Assembly: GCF_947493875.1 (NCBI RefSeq)
Contig: NZ_CANLSU010000005.1
Span: 62,001 to 126,000 of the forward strand
DNA from: an uncultured Marinococcus sp.
Lineage (GTDB): Bacteria; Bacillota; Bacilli; Bacillales; Marinococcaceae
Length of the DNA stretch: 64,000 bases
Direction: 5' to 3'
Within the stretch, counting starts at the first letter, position 1. Each line of letters starts with the position of its first letter. This document shows positions 1 to 9,990 of the stretch, one piece after another. Below the pieces are notes generated by a model. The model was given only the letters and a program-made list of their open reading frames with translations. It was not told the DNA's origin and did not search any database. The position numbers were made by a program, and so were the translations under genes.

Positions 1-536
1 TTGTCTCCAGCGGTCCGGACTCAGAGTGGGAGCAGATTAAAAACGGGTATATCAAAATGATCAACTCTGCCAAGCATTCGGTATACATTCAGACTCCCTA
101 TTTTATTCCGGATGAGAGTCTGATGGACGCCATTCGGATCGCCTCTTTATCCGGGGTCGACGTCCGCATCATGATTCCAAGCATGCCCGATCATCCATTT
201 GTGTACTGGGCCACGTATTCTCATGTGGGCATTGTCCTTCGTGCCGGTGCCCGGGTTTATATTTACAACAATGGCTTTATTCATGCCAAAACGATCATGG
301 TGGACGACGAAATCAGCTCGGTGGGCACAGCCAATATCGATGTGCGCAGCTTCCGCCTGAACTTCGAAGTGAACGCTTTTATCTATCACGCGCAAACAAC
401 AAAACAGCTGACTGATACCTTCCTCTACGATATGGAAACCCACTCCTCCGAGCTCACACTCGAGGCGTACCGGCAGCGTTCGCTCTGGATCCGTATCAAG
501 GAAGCAGTATCCCACCTTTTATCCCCAATTTTATAA
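1..536 (+). CDS. cls: Cardiolipin synthase, C-terminal part
   Basis: Partial gene cut by the window start; the frame is open from base 3. Cardiolipin synthases are membrane-associated phospholipase-D-superfamily enzymes that join phosphatidylglycerols to cardiolipin. The visible part holds the second PLD motif, H-A-K-T-I-M-V-D-D, with the expected downstream glycine and serine-rich stretch ([12 protein letters not shown]). The lead-in S-S-G-P-D-S-E-W is typical of bacterial Cls between the two PLD motifs. It ends at a hairpin shared with the convergent glycerate kinase gene. The family call is firm; the N-terminal membrane segments and first PLD motif cannot be seen. Confidence 0.93.
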   Translation, partial: VSSGPDSEWEQIKNGYIKMINSAKHSVYIQTPYFIPDESLMDAIRIASLSGVDVRIMIPSMPDHPFVYWATYSHVGIVLRAGARVYIYNNGFIHAKTIMVDDEISSVGTANIDVRSFRLNFEVNAFIYHAQTTKQLTDTFLYDMETHSSELTLEAYRQRSLWIRIKEAVSHLLSPIL

Positions 537-543
537 ACGATGT

Positions 544-580
544 AAAAATCCGCTGCTCCCAAAAGAAGCAGCGGATTTTT
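544..580. terminator. Bidirectional terminator between cls and glycerate kinase
   Basis: An inverted repeat (AAATCCGCTGCT and its complement) with an A-run on the left and a T-run on the right can end transcription from both convergent genes. Confidence 0.85.
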
Positions 581-1713
581 TATGATTTCCACAGGCCGCC
601 AAGACTCCGGGCCCAGTTTTCGATATATTGGGTGCTTTCCTGCATTGCCTGATCCAGGGAAACAATGCCCGGGACCATGCTGAAAGCAGCATCAATGCCT
701 GCTTCATACACTTTTTCATAACCATCGCCGAGCTGGCCGGCAACCGCAACCACTGTGCTTCCCTCCGGGGACGCCTTCGCTACTCCGACCGGTGTTTTGC
801 CAAATACGGTCTGAGCATCGATTTTTCCTTCGCCGGTAATAACGAGCGACGCCCCAGCACTGCGTTCTGCGAAGCGGCTCTCTTCAAGCACAATGTCTAT
901 GCCCGGCTCAAGCTCAGCATTTAAAAAAGCGATCGCCCCGGCTCCGAGGCCTCCCGCTGCCCCGGCTCCCTTTTCCTGGAGCACCGGTTTATGCAGATCC
1001 CGTTCAATTACTTCCCCAAACACACGCAGCGCTTCGTCCAGCTCCTGCACAGCTTCCGCTCCGGCTCCCTTCTGCGGGCCATAGACAGCACTAGCTCCCT
1101 CCGGTCCCGTAAGCGGATTCGTAACATCACAGGCTGCGCGCACGGTTACTTCATGAATTCTTCTGTCGAGTCCGCCCGTATCAATGCGGTGCAGATGCTT
1201 CAGCGCTCCTCCGCCGGGTCCAAGTTCATTTCCACTATGGTCCAGGAAGCGGACCCCCAGCGCAGCAGCCATCCCGGCCCCGCCGTCATTCGTGGCACTT
1301 CCGCCAAGCCCTAAAATAATCCGCTCCGCCCCTTCGTTGAGCGCTTTCAAAATCATCTGTCCTGTACCGTAGGAGGTGGCCGTTAACGGGGCTCTGCTTT
1401 CTTTGGACACCAGCCCGATGCCTGATGCCTCTGCCATCTCAATAACCGCTGTGCGGGACTTCTGAATATAAACAAATTCAGCCTTCACCGCACTCCCGTC
1501 TGGCCCCGATACATCCACTGTATGAATTTCCCCGCCAAGACCGTCCTGAAGTGACTGTGTGGTTCCTTCACCTCCATCAGCCATAGGGATCAGCTCTGTA
1601 ACGAGATCGCCGGCGTCTCCAATCCCCTGGCGAAATCCCCTTTCAATTGCCTGGGCTGCTTCCATGGCTGTCATGCTTTCCTTGAATGAATCCGGTGCAA
1701 TCACTACCTTCAC
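580..1713 (-). CDS. glxK: Glycerate kinase (GarK/GlxK family)
   Basis: Full-length 377-residue glycerate kinase, which phosphorylates D-glycerate with ATP in the cytoplasm and feeds lower glycolysis. The N-terminus MKVVIAPDSFKESMTA, the DGGEGT motif and the glycine-rich GLGGSATNDGGAGM block are family signatures. The start is GTG at 1713, with AAAGGAGG about 8 bases upstream. It lies 21 bases after the stop of the unknown 149-residue gene and may share its transcript. Whether the product is 2- or 3-phosphoglycerate cannot be told from the sequence. Confidence 0.93.
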   Translation of the reverse strand: MKVVIAPDSFKESMTAMEAAQAIERGFRQGIGDAGDLVTELIPMADGGEGTTQSLQDGLGGEIHTVDVSGPDGSAVKAEFVYIQKSRTAVIEMAEASGIGLVSKESRAPLTATSYGTGQMILKALNEGAERIILGLGGSATNDGGAGMAAALGVRFLDHSGNELGPGGGALKHLHRIDTGGLDRRIHEVTVRAACDVTNPLTGPEGASAVYGPQKGAGAEAVQELDEALRVFGEVIERDLHKPVLQEKGAGAAGGLGAGAIAFLNAELEPGIDIVLEESRFAERSAGASLVITGEGKIDAQTVFGKTPVGVAKASPEGSTVVAVAGQLGDGYEKVYEAGIDAAFSMVPGIVSLDQAMQESTQYIENWARSLGGLWKS

Positions 1714-1734
1714 CTTTGCCTCCTCCTTTACGTT

Positions 1735-2184
1735 TTATGACTGGTTGGGATAAATAGAAGATCCGTGCTGCTCCAGCATTTTTTCAAACAGCCACTTCTT
1801 TTCCGGAAGCGGCAGCATACAGTCAAATTGCGTCATATCTTCGTTTTTAAAAAAGCCGAGCGTTCCCTGGCAAAAACCGCAGTAGGACGTTTGATGCGTC
1901 AATGGCTGCTCGTCCGGAAACCAGTCATTCTCCGAGGGCACAAACTCGCCGCTTATATTCCAGCCGGTGCCATCAGTTAACTGTACAGAAGCCAAAAGCT
2001 TGTACGCCTTCTGTCCTTCTTCCCCGTCTGCGGTCGCCATCTGCACATAGGAATCCACCACCTGAAGCAGGCGGGGAATTTCGTTTTCCCGCAGCTCCCG
2101 AAAGGACGGAGTTTCCTGTCCTGTCTGGCGCAGGTAGTTTATGTGCTCCTGGTACCTTGATAAGTATAAATGGATAGGTTCCAA
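1735..2184 (-). CDS. Hypothetical protein with CGFC motif
   Basis: A 149-residue soluble protein that I do not recognise. It starts at TTG (2184) behind an AAAGGGGG ribosome site. It is acidic, has no signal peptide or membrane segment, and carries one C-x-x-C motif (SYCGFCQG) at about residues 101-106, which could bind metal or be redox active. A further cysteine lies near residue 122. It sits between the sulfolipid operon terminator and glycerate kinase, so co-transcription with the kinase is plausible. No function is assigned. Confidence 0.7.
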   Translation of the reverse strand: MEPIHLYLSRYQEHINYLRQTGQETPSFRELRENEIPRLLQVVDSYVQMATADGEEGQKAYKLLASVQLTDGTGWNISGEFVPSENDWFPDEQPLTHQTSYCGFCQGTLGFFKNEDMTQFDCMLPLPEKKWLFEKMLEQHGSSIYPNQS

Positions 2185-2231
2185 TTCGTATCCCCCTTTT
2201 TGTCAGTATAGCATGGGTGTGCTTCTGAAAT

Positions 2232-2280
2232 AATAAAAGAACACCCCGCTCCGCTGCAGCAGCGGTTCTGAGATGTTCTT
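2232..2280 (-). terminator. Terminator of the sulfolipid operon
   Basis: A long two-part hairpin just after the gtrA-like stop: the outer arms pair AAGAACA with TGTTCTT, the inner arms CCGCTGC with GCAGCGG, followed by T-rich sequence on the minus strand. Confidence 0.75.
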
Positions 2281-2763
2281 CTACTGGTTTTCTTCCCGTG
2301 AGGATTGTTCACGGTTTGGATACCGGCGGTTAAAGTCTTTAAAAACAAAGTATTTCATCATAAAGAAACTCGCCGTGAACGAAGCCAGCATGGCCAGCCC
2401 CTTAGCCAGGTTCTGGCGGATCCATGTCGGTACTCCAAGTGTCTGAAATAAAGCATTAAATCCTAAAAATACGGCATTGTTAATACCCAGGCTGATCAGC
2501 CCCTGAACAATAAACACTAGCCGCTGGCGGGTGCTTCCTTTCGCGGAGTCCCGGAACGTAATAAAGACATTCCAGATGTAGCTGTTTGTTACCGCCAATG
2601 CGTAAGCAATCGTATTAAAAAGTGTTAAAGTCATTCGCTCTTCACTTGGAAAAAGAAATAGAAGCAGATTCAATGCCCCTATATCGACTACGGCATTTGT
2701 TACACCAATCGCACTAAACTGAAGCGCTTGAAGAGGACCACGCCGCTTTTGATTCTTACCCAT
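2281..2763 (-). CDS. GtrA-like four-helix membrane protein
   Basis: About 160 residues with four hydrophobic segments typical of the GtrA/DPMS family, whose members are thought to move lipid-linked sugars across membranes or to assist glycosyltransferases. The start ATG at 2763 is chosen because an AGAGGGG site lies just upstream; a longer frame to 2823 would overlap the preceding gene. It begins 31 bases after the sqdX-like stop, so it is very likely the third gene of the sulfolipid operon. A role in sulfoquinovosyl lipid topology is inference from position. Confidence 0.85.
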   Translation of the reverse strand: MGKNQKRRGPLQALQFSAIGVTNAVVDIGALNLLLFLFPSEERMTLTLFNTIAYALAVTNSYIWNVFITFRDSAKGSTRQRLVFIVQGLISLGINNAVFLGFNALFQTLGVPTWIRQNLAKGLAMLASFTASFFMMKYFVFKDFNRRYPNREQSSREENQ

Positions 2764-2794
2764 AGAACCCCTCTGTTCTTGATGAAATCTCCGC

Positions 2795-3955
2795 TTACCG
2801 GCGTTCTTCTGAAACTGTGTCACTATCTTCCGCCGTTATTGAAACCTTCACACCGGCTGCTTCTTTGTACAAATCCCTGATTTGCTCTGCTGCCGCTTCC
2901 CATCCGAATTCAGCAACATCTGTAAAGGCCTGGTCGGCCAGGCGTTTACGGAGAGTTTCGTCTTCAAAGCGGCAGACAGTATTTTTAAAGTCATCTTTAA
3001 TATGCGGATCATACAAAAGGCCGTTACGTTCTGATGTCAGCTGTTCCTTTGTCGGTCCGCTTTCTGCAGCCACAAGGGGCAGGCCGGATGCCATTGCTTC
3101 CATAATCACAAGCCCCAGCGTTTCCGTTGTAGAAGGAAACACAAATACGTCGGAGGAGGCAAATGTAGACGCCAGTTCATTCCCGTGCATAAACCCTGTG
3201 AATACGGTGTCTGTGCCCTCGAAATGCTTTTCAAGCTCCTCGCGGTGGGGGCCGTCTCCTACAATAGCCAGGCAAAACTTGTCCGATTCTTCGAGGACAT
3301 CACGGATTTTTTCAATCTCTTTTTCCGCCGCAAGCCTTCCTACATAAAGCAGCAGCGTTCGGTCGCTTTTTCCACCGGAGAGCCGCTCCCTCATTTTTCT
3401 GCTGTGGTGCCTGGGATGGAACTGTTCGGTATCTACTCCACGTTTCCACAAATGCATACGCTCAAACCTTTTTTCCTGAAGCTCTGTCTGAACGGTCTGC
3501 GAGGTGCAGAGATTAATATCCGCTTTGTTATGCAGGCGCCGGACATACCACCACATCAGCCATTTCAGCATGCCCAGATTATAGTAGGACATATACTGGG
3601 TCAGATTTGTATGGTAGGAGGCAACCAGCGGCACGCCAAGCTTTTTCGCATAGTTTACCCCCGAATAGCCTACAACCGCCGGGTTCACGACGTGAATGAC
3701 GTCGGGCCCGAAATCCTGTATATACTTCTTGACTACCCGGTTCGGGAGAGCGAACTTCTTTGAACGATAAAAAGGGAGGGCGCGCGCAGGCACCCCTTTC
3801 ACTTCTGCTCCATCAAATTCATACACACCCAGATCCGGGGCCACAATCTGTACTTCATGACCATCACGATGCAGCCAGCGTATGCAGGCTGTTAATCGTG
3901 TAACAATTCCATCTGTAGAAGGCAGAAAAGTCTCGGTGATGATCATTATCTTCAT
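2795..3955 (-). CDS. sqdX: Sulfoquinovosyltransferase, SqdX/SQD2-like GT4
   Basis: A 386-residue GT-B fold, family 4 glycosyltransferase. It has the N-terminal acceptor domain (MKIMIITETFLPSTDGI), YHTNL, a central LWKRGVDTEQFHP block, YVGRLAAEKE and the donor-site motif PSTTETLGLVIMEAMASGLP. The order LHxxADxxLxxS, LWxxGVDxExFxPR, then a short RMRxRLSxG-like segment closely resembles plant SQD2 and cyanobacterial SqdX, which transfer sulfoquinovose from UDP-sulfoquinovose to diacylglycerol at the membrane. It is 19 bases downstream of sqdB, which supports that role over the related mannosyltransferases. ATG 3955 is preferred over TTG 3964 because GGGGAG lies 9 bases upstream of it. Confidence 0.85.
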   Translation of the reverse strand: MKIMIITETFLPSTDGIVTRLTACIRWLHRDGHEVQIVAPDLGVYEFDGAEVKGVPARALPFYRSKKFALPNRVVKKYIQDFGPDVIHVVNPAVVGYSGVNYAKKLGVPLVASYHTNLTQYMSYYNLGMLKWLMWWYVRRLHNKADINLCTSQTVQTELQEKRFERMHLWKRGVDTEQFHPRHHSRKMRERLSGGKSDRTLLLYVGRLAAEKEIEKIRDVLEESDKFCLAIVGDGPHREELEKHFEGTDTVFTGFMHGNELASTFASSDVFVFPSTTETLGLVIMEAMASGLPLVAAESGPTKEQLTSERNGLLYDPHIKDDFKNTVCRFEDETLRKRLADQAFTDVAEFGWEAAAEQIRDLYKEAAGVKVSITAEDSDTVSEERR

Positions 3956-3974
3956 AGAAGACAACTCCCCGTTT

Positions 3975-5365
<1,391 letters not shown>

Positions 5366-5614
5366 ATCGAAAAGCGAAGGAAGCCTGTTCAGCGGCGCGG
5401 GCCCTGGAAGAGCTTTGGATAAAGAGGCCTTTTCTCTTTACCAAAGATCTGAAGGGACACGCCGCCGCTGGCTTCCGGAGCTGGACAGATCGAAAAGCGA
5501 AGGAAGCCTGTTCAGCGACGCGGGCCCTGTTGGAAGCGTCGATAGACGATGAAACAAGGATGAAGCCAATGGCACGGGCGGTCGGGAGGCGGAGCCGGAC
5601 ATCGAAAAGCGAAG
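5366..5614. repeat. Interspersed-type repeat, two full units and a third boundary
   Basis: The block ATCGAAAAGCGAAGGAAG plus CCTGTTCAGCG and CGCGGGCCCTG occurs at 5366-5406 and again at 5489-5527 with one base changed. The first 14 bases occur a third time at 5601. Unit lengths are about 123 and 112 bases: conserved ends, unlike middles. Each later copy is preceded by GGAG(C/C)(T/C)GGAC. The GC content is higher than in the flanks. It resembles small non-coding repeats that I recall from several Bacillaceae genomes, but I cannot name a described family. Reading frames through it just repeat the DNA repeat. Confidence 0.7.
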
Positions 5615-5680
5615 AATAGATATTAACCGAACTGACCTGCCTCGTGCGGGCCTCAAAGCTGAACAAAATCCGGAAAAGAT

Positions 5681-6022
5681 TCACTTTTCAAAAGAGAATT
5701 TTTCCGGATCTTCATCAACAGCAATTAATATATTATGTTCGTTTAGCTTTTCACTCAGATCGCGCGCTTCTTCATCACTGTATCCAAGCTTTGTTAATCG
5801 TTCATAAATATCCGATGCACCGTTTCGGAAAAACTGTTTTACGAACTCCACCGGACTTGTAGCGTCTGCTTCTGTATCACTTACTTTTAGTTCTTTCGCA
5901 GTCGCTTTTTCCGCCTCAAGAGCCAAAGCATAAATCTGTTCCTTTTGGATCCCCTGCATCTTTAATTTATCTACAGCCTTCTGTGCTTCTTCTACGGATA
6001 CAAAAATACGAGCGGTAGGCAA
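5681..6022 (-). CDS. yflT: General stress protein, YflT (GSP17M) family
   Basis: A 113-residue soluble protein with the YflT-type heat-induced stress domain: a short beta strand (RIFVSVEEAQKAVDKL), an IYALA strand, and a C-terminal LGYSDEEARDLSEKL helix. The family is part of the general stress response in Bacillus; its biochemical role is unknown. The start is TTG at 6022 after an AAGGAGGGGG site. A candidate SigB promoter lies upstream, in agreement with the family's usual control. The gene is separate from the thiamine operon that ends 60 bases upstream. Confidence 0.85.
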   Translation of the reverse strand: MPTARIFVSVEEAQKAVDKLKMQGIQKEQIYALALEAEKATAKELKVSDTEADATSPVEFVKQFFRNGASDIYERLTKLGYSDEEARDLSEKLNEHNILIAVDEDPEKFSFEK

Positions 6023-6046
6023 TAGTTCCCCCTCCTTGCAAGGAAT

Positions 6047-6073
6047 ATTACCACTCCGCCCGTAAAATGAAAC
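6047..6073 (-). promoter_or_regulatory. Candidate SigB promoter of yflT
   Basis: GTTTCA (6068-6073) and GGTAAT (6047-6052) are separated by 15 bases, close to the SigB pattern GTTTAA-N13-15-GGGTAT. Confidence 0.4.
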
Positions 6074-6082
6074 AAGGAATAT

Positions 6083-7102
6083 TTATCCTCCAATATATCT
6101 CTGATACAACGATCTTGCCTCCACTTCCCCGGAAACCCCGTGAATAATGGCTCTTCCGTCTTTAAAGAGCACCATCCGCTTGTTTTCAATATTTAACACC
6201 AGCAGATGCTGATTCGCTTTGGAGATGTGCTGCTTATGAACGTCCGCCGTCTGCTTCAGTGACACCTGCATATCAGGAAGAGGCTTCACCTGTACGGCGT
6301 CCCTGCCGCACAACGTCTCCGCCTTGCTTCGCCCACTCCATGCGAGCGCCGGATACGCTGGCGATGCCCCGCAGGAGGGACAATCCTCATCCTGCAGCGA
6401 GTCTACATGAATGGAAGAACTCTCGTTCGACCATACATCAAACGACCACAGCGTTCCTCGGAGTTGTTCAAAGGAATGAGTAAGCAGCTTCATCGCTTCG
6501 GTCACCTGAGCGGCGCTTACGAATTGGACGGCCGGGGCAATAATACCCACCGTGTCACACGTTTCCCCTTCCATTGGGATACCCTTCATCAGGCAGCGCA
6601 GGCACGGCCCATGTCCCGGCCTTACTGTGTAGCTCAGTCCGTACGCGCCTACACAGGCTCCGTAGATCCAGGGGAGCCGGTGCTTCAACGCTGTATCATT
6701 AATCATCAGCCTCGTTTCCATATTATCGAGCCCATCAATAATAAGATCTGCGGGCAGACAATTTTCAAGCACGGCCGGATCGGCTTCTCCGACAATGATT
6801 TCAATAGAAGCATCACTCCGGATATCGAGCAGCCGCTTTTTCGCCGCTTCTGCCTTTGGCGTACAGGCCTCGGCGTCGGCTTCCGTATAAAGCTGCTGGC
6901 GCTGCAGATTGCTTTCCTCCACATAATCCCGGTCGATCAGCGTTAATTTTCCGATTCCCGCGCGTACGAGGGTTTCGGCGGTTAAACTCCCAAGAGCGCC
7001 CGCGCCCACCACTATGACGTGAGCCTCATGCAGCCTTTCCTGTCCTTTCCGGCCGATGCCGTGAAATAACCGCTGACGGGAAAAACGTTCTTCCGTATTC
7101 AA
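6083..7102 (-). CDS. thiF: ThiF, ThiS adenylyltransferase
   Basis: A 339-residue E1-like enzyme that adenylates the C-terminal Gly-Gly of ThiS with ATP, preparing it for sulfur loading in thiazole synthesis. The nucleotide site is [13 protein letters not shown]; the RxxxR-type segment is [10 protein letters not shown]; zinc is probably bound by CLRC and CPSC pairs. A roughly 70-residue C-terminal extension follows. The start overlaps the thiG stop by 4 bases, so translation is coupled. A 339-residue paralogue sits beside molybdate genes at 47.8 kb; this copy is called ThiF from its operon. Confidence 0.93.
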   Translation of the reverse strand: MNTEERFSRQRLFHGIGRKGQERLHEAHVIVVGAGALGSLTAETLVRAGIGKLTLIDRDYVEESNLQRQQLYTEADAEACTPKAEAAKKRLLDIRSDASIEIIVGEADPAVLENCLPADLIIDGLDNMETRLMINDTALKHRLPWIYGACVGAYGLSYTVRPGHGPCLRCLMKGIPMEGETCDTVGIIAPAVQFVSAAQVTEAMKLLTHSFEQLRGTLWSFDVWSNESSSIHVDSLQDEDCPSCGASPAYPALAWSGRSKAETLCGRDAVQVKPLPDMQVSLKQTADVHKQHISKANQHLLVLNIENKRMVLFKDGRAIIHGVSGEVEARSLYQRYIGG

Positions 7103-7863
7103 ATGCTGAGGCCCCCTATAGGGCTGCTTGCCTGGGCATAGAATTTTTTATCAATGCGCCCTGCTTCTGCGCCAAGTGCCCCGGCCCTTACTGCCAGTTT
7201 CATCGCCTCTGCCATTTTTACAGGATCGCCCGCTCCTGAAACTGCTGTATTCAGCAGGATGCCATCAGCACCTAGCTCCATTGCATAAGCAGCATCCTTC
7301 GGGCTCCCAATGCCTGCATCTACAATTACCGGAACCTCCGCCTGCTCAATAATATGGGAGAGGTTGTACGGATTAATGATTCCAAGCCCCGTGCCTATAG
7401 GAGAGGCCCCCGGCATTACTGCATGAACACCAAGCTCCTGAAGCTTTCTTGCCAGCACAACGTCATCAGAGGTATACGCGAGGACAGTAAACCCTTCGTT
7501 CAGCAGCTGCTCCGAGGCCCGGAGCGTTTCCACCGGATCCGGCAGAAGCGTTTTGTCGCAGCCGATCACTTCTACTTTAATCATGTCACACATATTGGCC
7601 GCTTCTGCCAGCTTCGCTGTCCGTACTGCCTCTTCAGCCGTTTTAGCTCCCGCTGTATTCGGGAGCAGCCGATATTTGGATACATCCATCTGTTCAAATG
7701 GATCTGGCTGGCTGCTGTCAAACAGGTTCATTCTCCGAACGGCGAAGGTCAGTACCTCCGTTTCCGATGCTTCTACTGCCTGGAGCTGGGTCTTAGCGTC
7801 CTTATATTTTCCGGTGCCAAGAAATAAATTCGATTCAAACGTCATATTGCCAATATTAAGCAT
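7099..7863 (-). CDS. thiG: Thiazole synthase
   Basis: A 254-residue TIM-barrel enzyme that joins deoxyxylulose phosphate, dehydroglycine and sulfur from ThiS thiocarboxylate into the thiamine thiazole. Signatures are FLGTGKY near the N-terminus, the Schiff-base lysine region [32 protein letters not shown], and [20 protein letters not shown]. Its length is standard. It lies 4 bases after thiS and overlaps thiF by 4 bases in the same operon. Confidence 0.96.
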   Translation of the reverse strand: MLNIGNMTFESNLFLGTGKYKDAKTQLQAVEASETEVLTFAVRRMNLFDSSQPDPFEQMDVSKYRLLPNTAGAKTAEEAVRTAKLAEAANMCDMIKVEVIGCDKTLLPDPVETLRASEQLLNEGFTVLAYTSDDVVLARKLQELGVHAVMPGASPIGTGLGIINPYNLSHIIEQAEVPVIVDAGIGSPKDAAYAMELGADGILLNTAVSGAGDPVKMAEAMKLAVRAGALGAEAGRIDKKFYAQASSPIGGLSI

Positions 7864-7867
7864 TCGT

Positions 7868-8068
7868 TCATCCGCCTCCTACAAAATGAATGATTTCGAT
7901 TTTATCCCCGTCCATTAAACCTTCCTGCTGATGAAATTCTTCAATCACAATAGTACCGTTGCGCTCCACCACTGTTTTTTTGTGGGCGATCTGAAGCTCT
8001 TCCAGTAAATCGGCTACAGTTGTGCTGTTCTCAATATTCTGTAATTGACCATTAAGCGTGATCTGCAT
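7868..8068 (-). CDS. thiS: Sulfur carrier protein ThiS
   Basis: A 66-residue ubiquitin-fold protein ending in HFVGGG. The terminal Gly-Gly is adenylated by ThiF and becomes a thiocarboxylate, the sulfur donor for ThiG. The start ATG at 8068 lies inside the end of thiO (17-base overlap) and is preceded by AGGGAGGAG. Confidence 0.94.
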   Translation of the reverse strand: MQITLNGQLQNIENSTTVADLLEELQIAHKKTVVERNGTIVIEEFHQQEGLMDGDKIEIIHFVGGG

Positions 8069-9176
8069 GAATAACTCCTCCCTTTCGTATTTGAGGATCT
8101 ACGGCAAACAGGTGCTTCCAGTCTTCGCGGACGCTTTCTCCTTCGATCCGGGCAGCCATCCATTGTCCGCTCAGTGCTGAAAGCAGAATACCGTTTCTGT
8201 AGTGCCCGGTCATTACCCACAGGCCACGGCTGGTCTGTCCCATATATGGCAGTCCGTCTCCTGTCTGCGGCCGGATGCCGCTCCAAAATCTTTCAATGCT
8301 TGCATGCTTCAGACCCGGTACTAAATGAACAGCTGCTTTCATCAGCTCCTGCATCGAGGCTACACTGACTCCTGTACTCGAGTCCCCGGGCTTTTCTGTG
8401 GCGCCGATAAAGATTTCCCCGTCCCTTTTCGGAACAATGTATACCTCCGGCGTGTGCAGAGTGTGTCTCAAATTCTCATGGGGCATCCGTACGGACAAGC
8501 ACTCCCCTTTTACCGGATAGAGCGTAAAATCCTTTTCATCCAACAGCTCCACTCCGGCGCTCCCCCCGGTAAAAACCACTTCTTTTGCTTCAATCATTCC
8601 TTCCTTTGTTTTCACGCCACAAATCCGGCCGTCAGCTTCTAAAAAACGGTCCACAGAAGTGTTTTCCCGTATAATTGTCCCGCAGGCCCTTGCTGCTTCA
8701 GCAAGGGCTATTGTCCACTCATAGGCCCGGAGCTGTCCGTCCTTCGGGATGGACCAGACGCCCCGGATGTTTTTGGAAAGCGCCGGTTCCCTGCGCAGGG
8801 CTTCATGTGCCGAAAGCCACTCCGCGCCGTAGCCGCGCCCTGCAGCCCGCCGGTATTTATCTTCTCCCGCCTTCTCCCATACAGGCTTCAGCATTCCGTT
8901 GTTCACGTAGGAAACATCCATTCCACTAAGCGCTTCCACTTCGGGGACCATCTCTTCAAACAGCTCCCGGCTTTCCAGGGCGAATTCCTGAAAAAGGTCA
9001 GACCCCTCCCACTCGGACTGCGCTCCGAGCATGCCGGCAGCCGCTTTTGATGCTCCGGCAGCAATGGAGTCTTTCTCGATTACCATTACGCGGCGCCCGC
9101 GTTTGCTTAACTGATACGCAAGCGAGCATCCCTGCACACCTGCGCCTACAATAAGAACCTCTGTATCAGCCTTCAT
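8052..9176 (-). CDS. thiO: Glycine oxidase ThiO
   Basis: A 374-residue FAD-dependent oxidase that makes the glycine imine used by ThiG, the aerobic alternative to ThiH. The Rossmann motif VLIVGAGVQGCSLAYQLSKRG, IEKDSIAAGASKAAAGMLG, and the C-terminal FWSGIRPQTGDGLPYMG with MTGHYRNGILLS are typical. ATG 9176 is chosen because AAGGAG lies 8 bases upstream; it overlaps the tenI stop by 11 bases. The operon order tenI-thiO-thiS-thiG-thiF matches Bacillus subtilis. Confidence 0.94.
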   Translation of the reverse strand: MKADTEVLIVGAGVQGCSLAYQLSKRGRRVMVIEKDSIAAGASKAAAGMLGAQSEWEGSDLFQEFALESRELFEEMVPEVEALSGMDVSYVNNGMLKPVWEKAGEDKYRRAAGRGYGAEWLSAHEALRREPALSKNIRGVWSIPKDGQLRAYEWTIALAEAARACGTIIRENTSVDRFLEADGRICGVKTKEGMIEAKEVVFTGGSAGVELLDEKDFTLYPVKGECLSVRMPHENLRHTLHTPEVYIVPKRDGEIFIGATEKPGDSSTGVSVASMQELMKAAVHLVPGLKHASIERFWSGIRPQTGDGLPYMGQTSRGLWVMTGHYRNGILLSALSGQWMAARIEGESVREDWKHLFAVDPQIRKGGVIHADHA

Positions 9177-9777
9177 TGTTATCACTCCTTAACCGGGCTC
9201 TGAGCTTTCCGGCTGCTTTTCCGGGCTGGGCAGCCTCATAAAAATATGCAATGGCTGCGACCCCGGACGCTCCACAGTTTATACACTCCACTGCTTTGTC
9301 AGCGTCAATTCCTCCTATGGCAATTACGGGGATCCGTACGCTTTTCGCCACAGCCTCCAGCGCCCGGAGCCCTCGCGGTGATTTCCCAGGTTTACTGCCG
9401 GAGGCAAACACATGGCCAAAATACAGCCATGATGCTCCCTGCTGTTCACTTTTTTCCGCCGCTTCCACCGAGTGGACGGACTGACCCCAGCCTGCGGAGA
9501 CCGGATAGATCGTACGACGCTCCGGCAGGTGGGCACCGGCCAGGCCGTATGCAGCAGCAAGTTCGGGTTCATCATTTATGATCAGCTGCTTCGGGGCAGC
9601 TCCTTCCTTTAACACCCATCCAATGGCCGTTTCTTTTTCACGCCTTGTCCATTCGGGCGCCCGTACATGCACGTAGTCAACGACCCCACTCAGCTCTCTC
9701 GTTTTTTCCCACCAAGCTTTCAACTGTATATCCGGCGGCGATACGGCGTGGATGCAAGGCTTCGGTTTATTATCCAT
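9166..9777 (-). CDS. tenI: Thiazole tautomerase TenI
   Basis: A 203-residue TIM barrel of the thiamine phosphate synthase superfamily. In Bacillus, TenI aromatises the thiazole carboxylate product of ThiG and does not make thiamine phosphate. Visible blocks are VDYVHVRAPEWTRRE, LIINDEPELAAAYG, GAHLPERR, WLYFGHVFASGSKPG and IAIGGIDADKAVECINCGASG. It is the first gene of the thi operon. Its ATG follows seven Ts of a terminator whose 3' arm provides the GGAGG ribosome site, so reading of this gene can be controlled at both levels. ThiE is the alternative name by sequence alone. Confidence 0.88.
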   Translation of the reverse strand: MDNKPKPCIHAVSPPDIQLKAWWEKTRELSGVVDYVHVRAPEWTRREKETAIGWVLKEGAAPKQLIINDEPELAAAYGLAGAHLPERRTIYPVSAGWGQSVHSVEAAEKSEQQGASWLYFGHVFASGSKPGKSPRGLRALEAVAKSVRIPVIAIGGIDADKAVECINCGASGVAAIAYFYEAAQPGKAAGKLRARLRSDNNEG

Positions 9778-9806
9778 AAAAAAACCTCCTTCCAGAAGGA
9801 AGGAGG
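9778..9806 (-). terminator. Terminator of proximal TPP riboswitch that contains the tenI Shine-Dalgarno
   Basis: On the RNA a 9-bp stem (CCUCCUUCC and GGAAGGAGG, loop of 4) is followed by seven U and then the tenI AUG. The GGAGG in the 3' arm is the only well-placed ribosome site for tenI, so the closed hairpin should both end transcription and hide the site. Confidence 0.88.
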
Positions 9807-9830
9807 CTGCCCGTTAAAAGGTTCAACATG

Positions 9831-9915
9831 GCTGCTTCCCTCCGCTGGATCTCCAGATCAGGTTCAAAGGGTTCCGGATAGTTCTCCGGTCTCAGCCTCA
9901 GCAGGCACCCCCAGC
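9831..9915 (-). ncRNA. TPP riboswitch, proximal copy
   Basis: Minus-strand sequence holds the thi-box core: GGGGGTGCC, GGCTGAGA, CCCTTTGAACCTGATCTGG, then CCAGCGGAGGGAAGC. The P1 arms are GCTG and CAGC. It lies between the distal terminator and the tenI terminator. Confidence 0.95.
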
Positions 9916-9933
9916 AAATATAATATTTTCCCA

Positions 9934-9966
9934 CAAAAAACCCCGCCTTCGTTAGAAAGCGGGGGA
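9934..9966 (-). terminator. Terminator of distal TPP riboswitch
   Basis: CCCCCGCTTTC pairs with GAAGGCGGGG on the minus strand and is followed by six T. It stands between the two TPP aptamers. Confidence 0.87.
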
Positions 9967-9990
9967 GATAGTCGTATCAGCATCTCTTCC

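Noticed and set aside
5366-5614. Possible CRISPR array
   Set aside because: Only two full units, repeat part about 40 bases with spacers over 70 bases that also share ends; no cas genes.
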